From: Membranipora membranacea
Taxonomy: Eukaryota > Bryozoa > Gymnolaemata > Cheilostomatida > Membraniporidae
Reading direction: 5' to 3'
DNA length: 64,000 bases
Assembly: GCA_914767715.1 (NCBI GenBank)
Contig: OU612073.1
Span: 4,838,001-4,902,000 of the forward strand
Below the pieces are notes generated by a model that made no database searches, was not told the origin of the DNA, and was given only the letters and a program-made list of their open reading frames with translations. Below, one piece after another: positions 12,396 to 24,096 of this stretch; positions within the stretch are counted from its first letter, which is position 1, and every line of letters starts with the position of its first letter. A program made the position numbers and the translations under genes.

Positions 12396-14336
12396 TCCAC
12401 CATCACCTCTGACGAAAGAAAGGCAGACGTGTTCTACAAGGACATTTTTCTCGTTCACCATCTCAATAGTGCAAACTTTGACAGTCAATGGAAATAGTCT
12501 GTGGAAAACTCTGTTCAACCGCCTGCAGTGGAGGTAAATCATGACTTAAATCGCCGAATAGAAATAAAGGAAATAACTGATGCACTACAAAAAGGAGGTA
12601 ATAAAAGCCCTGACTTTGATGGTGTCCACCCACTAATGTTGAGCTACTCTCCTGAACCATTTGTGATTGTGCTCTTCATCCTGTTTAATGCTGTTTTGAC
12701 CACTGCACTCTGGCCATGGACCAAGAATAAAGTGATATTGCTGAAAAAGCCAGGAAAAGATGAATACACGACAACAAAGTCATTCTGACCAATCACCATA
12801 AGCTCATACGTGGGAAAAGTGCTGGAAAGAATCTTAGAAAATCGAATAAGTGACTTTATAGAGGAGAAAAGTATATTGCCAAACTCACAATATGGATTTA
12901 GGAAAAATCGAAGCACCTCTAACTATCCGACAAACATAATTGCTACCATTCAACACCAAGTGAAGACGAAGCACTCAGTTTCAGGCCTGTTCCTGGATCT
13001 GCAGAAAGCTTTCGATAGTGTATGGCACAAAGGACTTCTCTTCAGACTTGCAGAATGTGGCCTATCTGGCAGAATTCTAGAGACTATCAGTCAATTCTTA
13101 TACTCCCGAACAGTTCAAATACAAGTAAATGACCACCTTTCAGATCAAAAACCATACCCACTAGGCCTTCCCCAAGGTAGTGTACCATCACCGTTGCTGT
13201 TCATCCTTTACACACGGGACCTTCTTGAACAGGTTAACGTACTTACACTACAATTTGCGGATGATTGCTCAATAATTTCATGGGCAAAAGATGATAAAAG
13301 TCTTCAGGGAGAAATGAACAACAATGGAGCCTCCCTCTCATCATGGCTGAATAAAGGGAGAATGAGTGCAAATTGCCAAAAGACAGATGTGCTTATATTC
13401 AATGGACAGATAAATCCTCCCGCAATCCAAGGCGAGATGGTCCAGCAGGCAACAAAGACAAAGGTTCTCGGAATGATCATAGAAGGCAACATGTCATTCA
13501 AGATACAACTAGAGGAAGCCAAGAGTAAGGCAAGCAGAAAATGGAACATGCTCAAATCACACATAGGTGCTGGAATGAGTATGCTGGCTACAAGAAAATT
13601 ACTAACCACAGTTATAATCCCAAAAGCATGTTACTGTGCACACCTGTGGGACTTAAACACAGAAATCAGCATGTACAACTATCTGAAAGAAACTCTGAGA
13701 ATGTCGTTTAAACCACCGACTGAAGTTGTTCACAGATTCGCTAATGTTCAACCGATGAACATAAGATATAGACATGATCGTCTCTCAACGATTGAACAGC
13801 TCATGAATACCGATAATCTTGATTTACTGAAATCATGCTCTCGGAGTGAACTCGACATATACGTTCTTAAGTGATATAAAAGCACTAAAGGACAGACAAA
13901 TTAACATGGATACTATAACTCTCAAGGATCTAAATAAAACATCAATAAAAAGACATTGTAATGAAACTTGGAAAAGAAGATGGGAGATCTACAACAGAAA
14001 CAACTCTCAAGGAACAGAGGGCTTACTAGAGGAACTAGCAGGAGATATCTCAGGAAAGGTGTAGTCAGGGAGTTCTCATATGTAGCGCCTTTCACAGTTG
14101 GACGAGCGTTGTCTCTCGTGGCTGGACACTGCAATCTGTTGCTGCACAGGTACAAGCTTGGACTCACCTACAGTCCAACATGCTTATGTTTAGAGGAAGA
14201 TGAGTCTCCACGGCACTTTGTAAAACACTGCACCCTGTTTAGCAACAGTAGGATGCTGTGTAACATTTTACCAGACACACCAATAAGTCTATCAAGTATT
14301 ATAGACTTCATCATTCAGAATGGTAAATTTGCCTGA
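12396..14336 (+). mobile_element. LINE family A, RT and C-terminal part (degenerate)
   Basis: The main frame 12810-13874 holds RT motifs QYGFRKNRSTS, LFLDLQKAFDSVW, LPQGSVPSPLLFILYTRDL and LQFADDCSII, with FADD in place of YADD. A second frame (13968-14336) gives the C-terminal GHCNLLLHRYKLGL and a CxC...HxxxxC knuckle, as in Jockey/I-like elements with a terminal RNase H-like or zinc region. In-frame stops occur near 12495 and 12786 and a frameshift near 13875, so it is dead. The 5' side is joined to 10785-11197. Confidence 0.8.
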
Positions 14337-14918
14337 ACATTATAGCGTAAGTATTACTCTCGTTTACAGTATCACGGCGTGTACATGATACTCATTTATG
14401 CAAGTAGTTTATAGTATTCGTATAACAAAAGGTAAATCGCTTACACATCCGTTATAACCACTTTGCCTGTGGTCATGTATGTTTAACCATTGCTTGCTAC
14501 TTTCTGATCCCCCAGTCCTTAGTCCGCTAGGGAGTTGGGGATGATATTTCATTTTAGATGGACATCTACTCCAGAGTCAACACAAATACAAAATAGTGGA
14601 TCAGTCTGCTCAATGCAGACACGGCCGGGGCTTTATTGCCCGTCGGGCTGCCAGGGTAGCTTCTGCCCTTATGCCTGCCTTGGCGTCAGACTTGGCGTGG
14701 TATCTCTGTTTACATGAAAACAACTTCAAAAGATCTCTTCAACCAGAACACGAACATTCTCTCAGTAATTCTAAACCATATAAACCTTCGAATATTCACA
14801 ATAATTATAATATTTCACATTTCATATTCTACATTTTTATCCATGAGTGGTACTCAAACTACGAACACAAAATTATTTTCAGTGGCTATGGAACATTTAA
14901 CCAGAATCGAACTTTACC
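14337..14918. other. Non-coding spacer between LINE A and the intact LINE
   Basis: Probably LINE A 3' sequence followed by unassigned DNA. A GC-richer patch at 14615-14700 (GGCCGGGGCTTTATTGCCCG) stands out, but I cannot assign it. The short frames here look like chance. Confidence 0.3.
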
Positions 14919-14944
14919 TGTATATATATATATATACTTTTATT
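14919..14944 (-). terminator. 3' end and polyadenylation signal of intact LINE, with (TA)n tail
   Basis: On the minus strand, about 100 bp after the ORF2 stop, AATAAAAG is followed at once by a (TA)n run and then unrelated sequence. This is the expected 3' terminus of a LINE with a dinucleotide tail. The paralogous unit has nothing comparable. Confidence 0.55.
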
Positions 14945-15042
14945 GTCAGCAACAATTCATTATTTCAAATGTTTTTCATGATGTGACATAAATGGCAAAA
15001 AAGAAAAATGATACAAACAAAGATTCAACAAAAAATATAAGA

Positions 15043-17871
15043 CTATGCCAATAAACTGAAAAAATGTTGCATTAGCCTTTTCTTAAACATATTCAAAGTA
15101 AGAGTGCTTCTCAATGAAGAGGGTAAAATATTAAAGTTTGTTGCTATTTTGTGGTTTAAGTTGTCTAATGGAGGTTTAAGTAAGTGTGTATCTCTTCTTG
15201 GAAATCGGTGTGGTGTGGTAACAAAAAAATCAGAGATGTATGGAGGTGATAAATTATTCAGAGCCTTAAATCCAGTAATGCAAGTAAAATAATTGCTCAG
15301 TATTGGAAGGGGTAAAATTTTAAGTGATGTACATAGGTCATTAGTAGGTGACAAATAAAAAGGTATATGTTGAACATTGGCCACAATTCTCAAGGCTCTT
15401 TTTTGCTGAGTGAAAATAGGGTTTGTGATATTTGATGCACATAAGTTGTAATATATATGGATACCATAAATGAGATAACAGTGAATAAATTGAAAATAAA
15501 ATTGTTTAGCAGAATGCGTGGTCAAGTAGGGTCTGCATAGCTTAAGTAAGTTAGTATTTTTTGACACCTTATCCAAAACAGTCTCACAATGGCCATTCAA
15601 TGAAAATGAGTCAGATATCTTAAAGCCAAGAAGTTCAGTTTCATGCCTTTGAAATATTTGGTTATTGTCAATTTTTAAATTTAATGATGAATCCTCTCCA
15701 AAAGAACTTAAAAAGTGTGATTTTTTATAATTTATTGTCATGTGATTATTTTTGCACCACTTGTTGATTGAAACCAAATCTCGATTACAAATTTGAACTA
15801 ATGTAGAGGGAACAGAATGGCTTGCTACAAAAACAGTGTCATCAGCATATGCATAAGAGTTCGAGGAGAGAGGTAGATTTAGTAGGTCATTTATATAAAT
15901 CTGAAATAAAGTTGGTGCCAGTATTGAACCTTGCGGCACCCCAATATTGATGTCAAGTATTGATGACACTGCACCATCAAAATGAACATACTGAGACCTG
16001 TCCTGTAGAAATGATGAAAGCAACAAAAATGCCTTGTTCTCAAAATTAAAGTTCTGTAGTTTATTTTTTAATATTTGGTGATCAACACAATCAAATGCCT
16101 TGCAGAAATCAATAAACAGAAAAATACTCTTCCTTTGTTTGAGTTTCTCAGAAGAATAGTCAGAAATAATTTTGTGAACGGCGTCGCTGCATGAATGTGC
16201 AGTGCGAAAACCGGACTGCGATGAAGATATTAGATGGTTTTCATTCAAAAATATCTGTATATTAATATTTAAATGTTTTTCAAATATCTTTGAAAGAACG
16301 GGTAAAACTGATATAGGCCTATAATTTCCTGGGTCATCTTTTGACCCTGACTTAAAAATAGGGGTTACGCGAGCAATTTTCCAGACTTTTGGGAATACTC
16401 CTTCATCTAAAATTCTATTGAAAATATCTGTGAGCACTGGACCTATGTAGGGAAATGTTTTGTTTAACATCCGAACTGAAATCTGGTCAGGACCAGTGCT
16501 TTTGCTTATGGGTATTGATTTTAGAAGCTTATGCAATGAGACTGTTGTGAATTTTGGAAATTGTTTCAAACCTTTGTGGTGATAATTTGGTAAAGTACTA
16601 GAAAAATCCGAAATCAACGAAAAATCCTTTGATAGCTTCGCAGCGATAGATGTAAAATGCTCGTTCAAATTACTGCTAGAAATATCAGCAGCATTGTCAA
16701 TGTAGGTTTTAGTTTTGTTTCCGATATTTAGCGCATTCCACAATGATTTGGTATTATGGCCTTTGGAATTTTCTACCAGTTTTGTCATATACTTCTTCTT
16801 TTTTCTTTTTATCATGTTAGTCACTAAGTTTCTTTCAGTTTTGTAAAAATCCCATAAATTTTGAGATTTATACTGATCTCTTAGTCTCATATGATCACGC
16901 ACTTCATCATCAATCCACATAGGAAGGACCTCAGATTTGACATAGCGAGTCCTCCGTTTTATAAGTTTTGATGTTAAATTTAAGAAAGTTTCATTGAAAT
17001 TCTCTATGACATGGTTGATGTTGCTGTAACATAGAGATTGGTGCCAGTCAACATTGCTGAAATATTTGTGTATATTTTCATCGGTAAATTTGCTATAATC
17101 GTTGAAATTTATCTTAATTCTTTTCTCTGATTTTACAACACCCTTTTTTCGTATTGCCATAACCAAAAAATGATCACTTAAAGAGTATTTCAGAACTAAG
17201 CTAGAACGAACATTGGCTGGTTGGTTAGTGTATATGTGATCAATGATAGATTCAGAATTTTCTGCAATTCTTGTAAAATCCTTTATTAGTTGTGTAAGTC
17301 CAAGTGGATTTATGACATTTCTAAACCACCTGACCAATGTGCTGTTATGACCGAGGTCAACATTAAAATCACCCAAAATGATTACTTCCCTGCAAATTGA
17401 TACAATGTTCTCGATGTAATGAGTGAAGACATGATTCCAATCAACAAGTGCGCTAGGTGGGCGATAAACGAAGCATGTTAAAAAAGATTGTGAGTGGGTT
17501 TGGGAGATTTTCAAAGTAATTGACTCAGGCATTGAATGGTTTGCAACATTGATCTCTTCAAATGAAATACCAACACGTATGTAGCATAGCAAACCCCCTC
17601 CTTGACCAGTATTCCTATCCTGTCTTACAATATTATAGTTCAATATATGGAAAAAACTATTTGATTTAGACTCATTTAGAAAAGTCTCAGATAAACAAAA
17701 AATATCAAGATCATTTTCATGTAAGATCTTTTTAACTTCATCAATTTTGCTTGTAAGCCCTCTAATATTTAGATGAGCTATTTTCATGCCTTGAGTAAAA
17801 TAACTAGACATTTGGAGTTGAAATTTCTGATAGGTGGCAATATATGAATAAAGATTTGAGTGGTATACCAT
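15043..17871 (-). CDS. LINE ORF2: apurinic-type endonuclease plus reverse transcriptase, intact
   Basis: Intact 942-codon frame. The likely start is the internal ATG at 17811, giving 922 residues, because ATGTCTAG (17811-17804) overlaps the ORF1 stop. The endonuclease comes first: LNIRGL, LSETFL, GGGLLCYIR, YRPP, ILGDFNVD, SIIDHIYTN and SLSDHFLV. Reverse transcriptase follows: GNYRPISVLPVLSKIFEK, SGFRTAHSC, FIDFCKAFDCVDH, GVPQGSILAPTLFQIYIND and YAYADDTVF. There is no RNase H domain, which fits the CR1/L2 group. All active-site motifs are present and no stop interrupts it, so the copy may be competent. No counterpart is seen in unit 2, suggesting insertion after the duplication. Confidence 0.92.
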   Translation of the reverse strand: MVYHSNLYSYIATYQKFQLQMSSYFTQGMKIAHLNIRGLTSKIDEVKKILHENDLDIFCLSETFLNESKSNSFFHILNYNIVRQDRNTGQGGGLLCYIRVGISFEEINVANHSMPESITLKISQTHSQSFLTCFVYRPPSALVDWNHVFTHYIENIVSICREVIILGDFNVDLGHNSTLVRWFRNVINPLGLTQLIKDFTRIAENSESIIDHIYTNQPANVRSSLVLKYSLSDHFLVMAIRKKGVVKSEKRIKINFNDYSKFTDENIHKYFSNVDWHQSLCYSNINHVIENFNETFLNLTSKLIKRRTRYVKSEVLPMWIDDEVRDHMRLRDQYKSQNLWDFYKTERNLVTNMIKRKKKKYMTKLVENSKGHNTKSLWNALNIGNKTKTYIDNAADISSSNLNEHFTSIAAKLSKDFSLISDFSSTLPNYHHKGLKQFPKFTTVSLHKLLKSIPISKSTGPDQISVRMLNKTFPYIGPVLTDIFNRILDEGVFPKVWKIARVTPIFKSGSKDDPGNYRPISVLPVLSKIFEKHLNINIQIFLNENHLISSSQSGFRTAHSCSDAVHKIISDYSSEKLKQRKSIFLFIDFCKAFDCVDHQILKNKLQNFNFENKAFLLLSSFLQDRSQYVHFDGAVSSILDINIGVPQGSILAPTLFQIYINDLLNLPLSSNSYAYADDTVFVASHSVPSTLVQICNRDLVSINKWCKNNHMTINYKKSHFLSSFGEDSSLNLKIDNNQIFQRHETELLGFKISDSFSLNGHCETVLDKVSKNTNLLKLCRPYLTTHSAKQFYFQFIHCYLIYGIHIYYNLCASNITNPIFTQQKRALRIVANVQHIPFYLSPTNDLCTSLKILPLPILSNYFTCITGFKALNNLSPPYISDFFVTTPHRFPRRDTHLLKPPLDNLNHKIATNFNILPSSLRSTLTLNMFKKRLMQHFFSLLA

Positions 17872-19948
17872 TGTGTATAGCGTGTTTCATGTCGGTTTGT
17901 GATGCGAATTTTACCTTCACAGTGCGCAAGGTCTTACCACCTTTTGAGAGTCTCTCAATAGTGGCCTCCGGATAAACTGCTTTGATATCTCGCTCTATAT
18001 CATTGTTACTGCCTTCTTTAGGGACATTGTACATCATGGCACAGTTTAAATTCTGAGTCTTGGGGTCTTGTGGTCTCCTTGCAGTCGATCCACCAAAGAG
18101 GAGACAATTCCATTCCGTTACAATTTTTATAGCTGCAGCAGTATCTCTAAATTGAATGGCCAGTTTTGGATGATCTGACTTAAACTTATATGGCGTTATT
18201 TTTTCTACAATCACTAGACCATAATGTTTGCAGATCTCTTGTCGAGTAATATCTTGGTTGTAATTTAAATGGAAAGCTGAGTCTTTCTCAATATTGACGA
18301 TAATGTTTCTTTCAGGTGCAAATGGTTCTCTATGCGTTGACTGTGGATGGTCTGAGCTGTGTTGGTCCTTACTGGATGATTTGAGTTTTGACTTTCTGCT
18401 GTGAAGGGTATTATTGTTTGGTGATCCACTATGGTGTGGTGAAGGGGAAGGCCGGCCGTGGGATTGGAAGGATAGTGGTCGGGATAAAGGGTTTGCCTGG
18501 TTTTGTTGAGTGGAAGTGTGTGGTGTTGGTATGAAGGGGGAAACATGTGCACCAGTGTCGTGACTTTGTGTTTTTCCAGCAACCTCTGCATACGTTCCAA
18601 ATTTCTGGTTGATGGAAGATTCCAGTTGTTGTTTTACACAGAACAGTTGATGGTTAAATTTCTGCTCCATAGTTTCTGAGAAATGGCTCAGGTGAGCACG
18701 TAATGTGTCATTGGTTAATGGTCCGATGTTTCTGCTCTCCTGCATTTGTTGGATGATCTTGGCCTGGTTATTGACTACCTCTTCCAGTTCTTGAATTCTT
18801 GATTGCAGTGACTTGTTCAAAGCCTTGCACATATCTAGACTGCAGTCTGGAATTTTGGTAGGTGGTGAAGAAATTGGTGGGTAAGAACTTACGTCAGAGA
18901 TTGGTGGAGGGATCGATTTATTGAGAGGAGATCTTGATCTTGATCTTGATTTTTCTCTTGATTTCTTTGGTGGAGTGAGTTGGTCATGTTTTCCTGTCTC
19001 AGCTTGTCTCCTGTTAAAGGTTGCAGATTTAAGCTGTTGGTTGACGGGAGAGGAATTTGTTATAGCGGTTCGAACATGAGTGATATCTATGTCAGACTGG
19101 ATAATAGGAGATGAGGTGTTGGGGATGGGTGATATAGGACTGGCCGTATTGTTGATTGGGCTCTGGTTTTTGACTGGGCTCTGTTGGGAAGGGGTGGTGG
19201 GATGGGAAGGCAAACCCTTTGATGACTCACTTTCAATATTTGATGAAGTTGATGGGACAGGGTGAGTTGGGAGCGATGGCTCAGTAGCTTCATCTCTGCT
19301 ATGTGTGAAAGATGGACTATTGATTGATGTATCCATATTACTTTCGTCTGAGAAGCTATCTCTTTCATAGTTTTTTACACTAGCCAGAGCTGTGTGGCAG
19401 ATTGATTGGTAATCCTGGTTAGCAGCATCAACAACGTGATGAGGCATCTTAGACATTAGTTCCTCGTAGTGAGCCATGAAATAGTTAATATCTGAATTTC
19501 CGTTCACCAAAATAGTGGATGTCGTATTAAAAAAGTTGATAGTATAAACTTTTTTTTCCTTTTTTTTTAGCTTTTTCGAAACACTTATACATGCTCCACT
19601 TTTATCAACAGTCAACTTAGAACACACACCTTCAATATCTTTAGTTTTGAGAAAGTTTGCTAGTGAAGTTTTGATCCACTCGAATGCAGCGGTGTTACAT
19701 ACAATCACTATCTGCGGGTTTTTGGTAGTGCCCTTAACTTCTATAGTTGATGTTTGGTTAAAGGTACTATCCAGCTTCTTCTGAATGGCATTTATCTTGT
19801 CCAGATAATATGGCACTTGGTTGACATGTTCCTCAGTTGAATTAGGCTTCATTGTGAAAACCAGTGTAGGTTCAGAGGAAGATGAAGTACTATCCGAGTC
19901 TAAGTCATAGCTATTCTTTTTCCGCGCTCGGTGAAAATGTTTTATCAT
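17804..19948 (-). CDS. LINE ORF1: coiled-coil and RRM-like nucleic-acid-binding protein, intact
   Basis: 714 codons, uninterrupted. N-terminal acidic/serine region, then a compact domain (about residues 60-180), a long low-complexity Ser/Pro linker with RS dipeptides, a coiled coil (about 440-490: SRIQELEEVVNNQAKIIQQM), and a C-terminal part (about 590-710) with two RRM-like stretches (IQFRDTAAAIKIV and TVKVKFASQTDMKHAI). It carries the ribonucleoprotein function in such elements; no CCHC knuckle was seen. The stop overlaps the ORF2 ATG in the 8-base ATGTCTAG, an arrangement that allows termination-reinitiation. Confidence 0.85.
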   Translation of the reverse strand: MIKHFHRARKKNSYDLDSDSTSSSSEPTLVFTMKPNSTEEHVNQVPYYLDKINAIQKKLDSTFNQTSTIEVKGTTKNPQIVIVCNTAAFEWIKTSLANFLKTKDIEGVCSKLTVDKSGACISVSKKLKKKEKKVYTINFFNTTSTILVNGNSDINYFMAHYEELMSKMPHHVVDAANQDYQSICHTALASVKNYERDSFSDESNMDTSINSPSFTHSRDEATEPSLPTHPVPSTSSNIESESSKGLPSHPTTPSQQSPVKNQSPINNTASPISPIPNTSSPIIQSDIDITHVRTAITNSSPVNQQLKSATFNRRQAETGKHDQLTPPKKSREKSRSRSRSPLNKSIPPPISDVSSYPPISSPPTKIPDCSLDMCKALNKSLQSRIQELEEVVNNQAKIIQQMQESRNIGPLTNDTLRAHLSHFSETMEQKFNHQLFCVKQQLESSINQKFGTYAEVAGKTQSHDTGAHVSPFIPTPHTSTQQNQANPLSRPLSFQSHGRPSPSPHHSGSPNNNTLHSRKSKLKSSSKDQHSSDHPQSTHREPFAPERNIIVNIEKDSAFHLNYNQDITRQEICKHYGLVIVEKITPYKFKSDHPKLAIQFRDTAAAIKIVTEWNCLLFGGSTARRPQDPKTQNLNCAMMYNVPKEGSNNDIERDIKAVYPEATIERLSKGGKTLRTVKVKFASQTDMKHAIHNGIPLKSLFIYCHLSEISTPNV

Positions 19949-20436
19949 TTGTTAAATATTACTAGTATAGGTTTTACTAAAAACAATGTCAGAGCAGTTT
20001 TTTATTGCTCTGTATAAAACATCACAACTAGAATATAAGCTAATATTAGAACTTCTAGTCATCTCACTTTCACATGCACCAAACGCTCTTAATACTCAAC
20101 TATTCTACTCATTATACGGCATGTAAATGTGTCGAAATATGACCACGGCATCAGGTGCTATGGGCTTTATTCCCATCAAAAAAATGTTGGGTAGCCCTAT
20201 ATCCTAGTCTAAAATGGCGAGGGGCTAAGCACGTGGGCATTCAATTGTCAAAATTACGAAGCCAGCCTTGTCATATTTTCAAATAGCCCTGTCATTCCAA
20301 AAAAAAACAATATATTATATATTATATAAATATATATTTACATAGATTCAAATCTGTGCTTTTAAGTGTCATCTGTGTCACTCAAAAATAAGGAGTCATT
20401 TTATATGACCCACAAAAAAATCATGTGTTAAATCCT
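19949..20436. other. Probable LINE 5' UTR and unit 1-specific flank
   Basis: Non-coding sequence upstream of ORF1 (minus strand) with no counterpart in unit 2. The exact LINE 5' end cannot be set because the corresponding place in unit 2 is also rearranged. An AT-rich palindromic patch (ATATATTATATATTATA) lies near 20310. Confidence 0.4.
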
Positions 20437-22073
20437 CTTAAATAATCATGTTGGGCATCCTTAACCCAATAGTGATTAATGGTAGATAGCCTGACATGGT
20501 CGGACAACTCCAATGCAAAGATTTGCCCTACTGAGTCATTCATATATTATATGAATCACTCATTGTCCAGGGTTTTTATGGGTACCAATCGTGAGATATA
20601 TAATATATGACACTTTATTGCACAAATGTGTGTATATATATATATAATCAGTTGAGCCGTATCTGTCAGATAATCGAACGATCCACCTCAGGTGCTCCAC
20701 CCATCATCTCATCATCTCACATCACCAGCATAATAGCACATTAGAATTCTCACATATATTTCAAAATAGCCTAGAAGAACATATATTTTTTGTTATTGAA
20801 TATCACATTCTATGTACACATTTGCCTTCATAATAGGCCTTTTTTAATTCCTTCGTGTAATTTTGAGGTTCAATATTACATGAAATAAAAGATTTAACTA
20901 ACTAAGTGAATGATTCCGGATTAGATCAGATCATACGACTTATATACGACCTGCCTGAGCCGGACTATTCTAGTTAGTTGGTTTAACCTCATATCTTTCA
21001 CACACTTATGGTGTAAGATCCTTGTTGAAATGCACCTTTTCACCATTCCAACTTGAGTAGCATTGTTGAGTACTGTCCTTAGAAGTACTAGGGAAATTTG
21101 GTGAGTCATATTTAGACCTTATATTTCATACTCCTTGGCGACACCATAGCACATACTGAGAACAGACTGGTGTATCAAACATATAATATATTTAAATATT
21201 GGCATTATTCTTGAATGAAATTACTTGTTTTAAAATATAGCCAAAAACCAATGCCACACCAGTTATTTAGCTAAATTTTTATTATTTAATACCGCATTAA
21301 TATTTATTGTAAATCATAATATGTCTGCAAACAGAGGCTTTTTCTCTTCTGTTTTATGTATTTGTCTTGGGGATGGGGCAATATATATATAACATTTCAA
21401 GAAATGATGCTTCATCAAAACATTCGTATACACTATACATCAACACACCAGCGTAATATGGTTATCTCTCAGAGCTATTACTTAGCCGTTGTCATAGGAG
21501 TTGTCCTGTCTGACTCAAAGAGAAGACAATTACAAAAAAGATTTGAAAATGACATTTTAATGTAAAAATATTGCAGTCAAATGATTTTTTGTTAAAAATC
21601 GGATTACTTACAATAAGGTGTCATGCATAACTTCACACAGTGCATAATTAGTTGATTATCAGGAAAAATTTTACTATGTAACACTATGTAATTTTCCAAT
21701 AATGGATCGCATTTCATCATTGACCATCCCATCCGATTATACATTAGATATTTAAAAATGGTTAATTGTAAAAGCAGTTGTGTCAACACGCAGAAGATTC
21801 ACTGATGAGTTGTCAATTTCAAACAAAGACGACTCCAAGTTATAAATTCTTTATGCACACCAACCTAAACGTTTTCACAAAATTGAATCATCTAAAACAC
21901 GATGACGAAGTCATTCGAAGGTGAGAAGAGCCGACACATCATTCCTAACGATTCAGGTATTTTACACGTCACATTCTGGAATGTCAGTGAGTGAGTCAGT
22001 GAGGGATAGCATTGTTTCTCATCATTTCTTTGACCGGTTTTATGATTACACAGTACAGAGTTGACTTGTACGT

Positions 22074-22334
22074 TTGTATGAGGAGGGTATGACCAAAAAT
22101 GGTCACTGTATACACACATTGAAGCACTTTATCGGACACAATGGCAATCTCGCCTTGATCCGGGGCCTTGATCCGGAGCATTTATCATCATCTATTTTTC
22201 TGATGCTGAATATTTATTCACCTAGTTTGTCAGGTGTTACAACCATTGTAGAGAAAGAACATGGCCAGCTGAAAGCGACACGCTGCAATCACAGTGTAAT
22301 CTATAATGTGATACTTGCGCTGTCTGTGTGTTAG
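22074..22334 (+). other. Unrecognised short frame conserved in both units
   Basis: 86 codons here against 117 at 46855-47208 (HCIHTLKHFIGHNGNLALI, then PEHLSSS). The unit 1 copy is shortened upstream by a TGA after VQS. It stands directly before the LINE RT remnant and may be an old upstream part of the same element. No family recognised. Confidence 0.25.
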
Positions 22335-22479
22335 CAGCAACAAGCTTCGAATGAGAGTTTCACAGGGAAGCTTTCCATCTTATATACCTTGCTAAAAATA
22401 GAACAGAATACCCCTTTATCAAAAGAACAAAAGAAAAAATTGGTTGTAAGTAAACTGAAGCAGATCGAAATCACTGAAT

Positions 22480-23160
22480 ACCTCTACAGGCAGTCCCCAG
22501 GGCTGTGTCATTAGTCCACTGCTTTTCTCTCTCTATGTTATTGACATGCCATCTAGTGATAACATAAAGCTGGTGAAATACTCAATGCTAAGAAGACAAA
22601 GGAGATGATCATTTGTAATGCGAGGGACAACACATCCTACCCTCAACTGCTAGTAAATGGTACCCCTATTGAGCAGGTCAACCAATTCACATATCTCGGC
22701 ACTATCTTAACCAGCAAACTAGACTTCACCCCCAACACATTCAAGAAAGCTCGTCAGAGGCTACACATCGTCTCTAAGCTGTACCATCTAGGCGTTAATG
22801 AGAAGCTTATCAAAACATGCTACAAATCATTTATCGAGTCCATTATCACATATCATCACATATCATCACATATCACCATATGAATGCAGACTGCAAGAGA
22901 ATACTCATATCTGTCATTAAAACGTCAGAATATCTAGCGGGTGCCCTCGTATTTATATCGGCAGAAGACCTTTACACACACAGACTCAAAACTAAATCTC
23001 TTCGCATGATAGCAACAGATAACGAGCCAATACTTGAGCTATATCAACTCCCCTCAGGTTGCTATCAAACAGTCAGATATAGAGTCCAGCTACGTGCCAA
23101 GTGTTTTCGATCGGAATGTATCAGGAAATAAACAGTCTATTTTTTATGACAATCTTTTAT
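22480..23160 (+). mobile_element. LINE RT remnant, unit 1, lacking YADD region
   Basis: Starts at GSPQGCVISPLLFSLYVID, then jumps from KLVKY to LNAKKTKEMI because about 113 bp containing YAEDT (present in unit 2 at 47455-47567) are deleted. It continues with QLLVNGTPIEQVNQFTYLGT, the thumb region. Near 22850 an 11-bp CACATATCATC unit is tandemly repeated, which is not so in unit 2. Dead fragment of a CR1/Rex1-like LINE. Confidence 0.75.
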
Positions 23161-23599
23161 TACCAGTATATTTTTAGAATCAATAAGTTTTAGACATTTA
23201 TAAGAGCACCCTACAGAGACATTTTATTTCTCAGAGATTGAGGCGAATACAAAACATACATAATCAATTATATGAATAGGAGAAAAATAATAGTATGCGA
23301 TAAGTTACACGCTCACTACATGACCTAGTTTACTTTGTAACAGGGTCGCATTACAATAAATATACAGGCAGCGTTACACTTTCATCTATTGAGGAACAAG
23401 ATGTACCCGATAGACCCCTAGGCTCGAGGAAGAAGAGACGTCACTGCACACAAATTTATCTGTAACATCTGGAGCGGGATAGAAATTCTCACAAATTCCA
23501 AGATAGCTGCCGCTGCTAAAAATTGGCGTACACATTCTTTAAAAATAAATGTGTTTCACTATGAGTCCATAATAAGAACGAGGCCATGCATTTTTAGCC

Positions 23600-24096
23600 C
23601 TTCCTAGTGGCTAGAAACGCTCTCAGAGCATCAGCGGCCGGGTTCTATCCCGGACGCTGTTTGGGGATCACGCTGCCCTCAAACCCCAAGGTGGATCGCA
23701 CTGGTACTTTGCAACCTCGGAGCATTGGGATGAAGTGCAATATCGCTGTAAATTGAAATCTCCAACTTTTGAATTTAGATTACTTGGCAAGTATGATATG
23801 CTGCTTAACTAATATTGCTATGTCATTTTGCTCAATCAAAATAAGTGTTGAGCTAGACAGAATATAGACAAAGCTGTTACCTGTGCTGCAGAAGATTGCT
23901 GCTGCAATTCTGTATCAAATTCTATAAAATCTATAAAATGATCTGTATCAAAGGGAGATAACTCCGAAAAACACATGCATCATTGCTTTTTTCTACCACA
24001 GTGAGATGTCGTTGTGTCACAGTATTTAATGAGGACACTTTTTGATAGGCTGTTTACTTCACAGTGTCCAGTCTAGTGTTGTGTGTTTTGTCTATG
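23600..24096 (+). mobile_element. tRNA-headed SINE-like element, unit 1
   Basis: TGGCTAGAAACG (about 23609-23620) fits a pol III A box, and GGGTTCTATCCC (about 23640-23651) fits a B box with tRNA-like spacing. The body that follows carries CAAAGGGAGATAACTCCG and ends at GTTTTGTCTATG. A second, headless copy lies at 24711-25012. The paralog is at 48590-49084. Confidence 0.5.

Larger units (their letters stand above)
9362..13978. repeat. Segmental duplication unit 1, left block (paralogous to 41300-44817)
   Basis: Starts about 20 bp upstream of the CLCA start codon within a 34-bp tandem repeat and matches 41300-44817 almost base for base, apart from indels and the nested LINE at 11198-12395. 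Shared landmarks are the TGAGCCTAGATAT repeats near 9960, the GATCCAGGGTGCAG segment near 10153, and LINE A from 10785. From 9420 to 10130 I see no coding signal. Confidence 0.9.

Noticed and set aside
17871-17871. ORF2 starting at the first ATG of the frame.
   Set aside because: The downstream ATG at 17811 overlaps the ORF1 stop and sits just before the endonuclease domain, so it is the better start.
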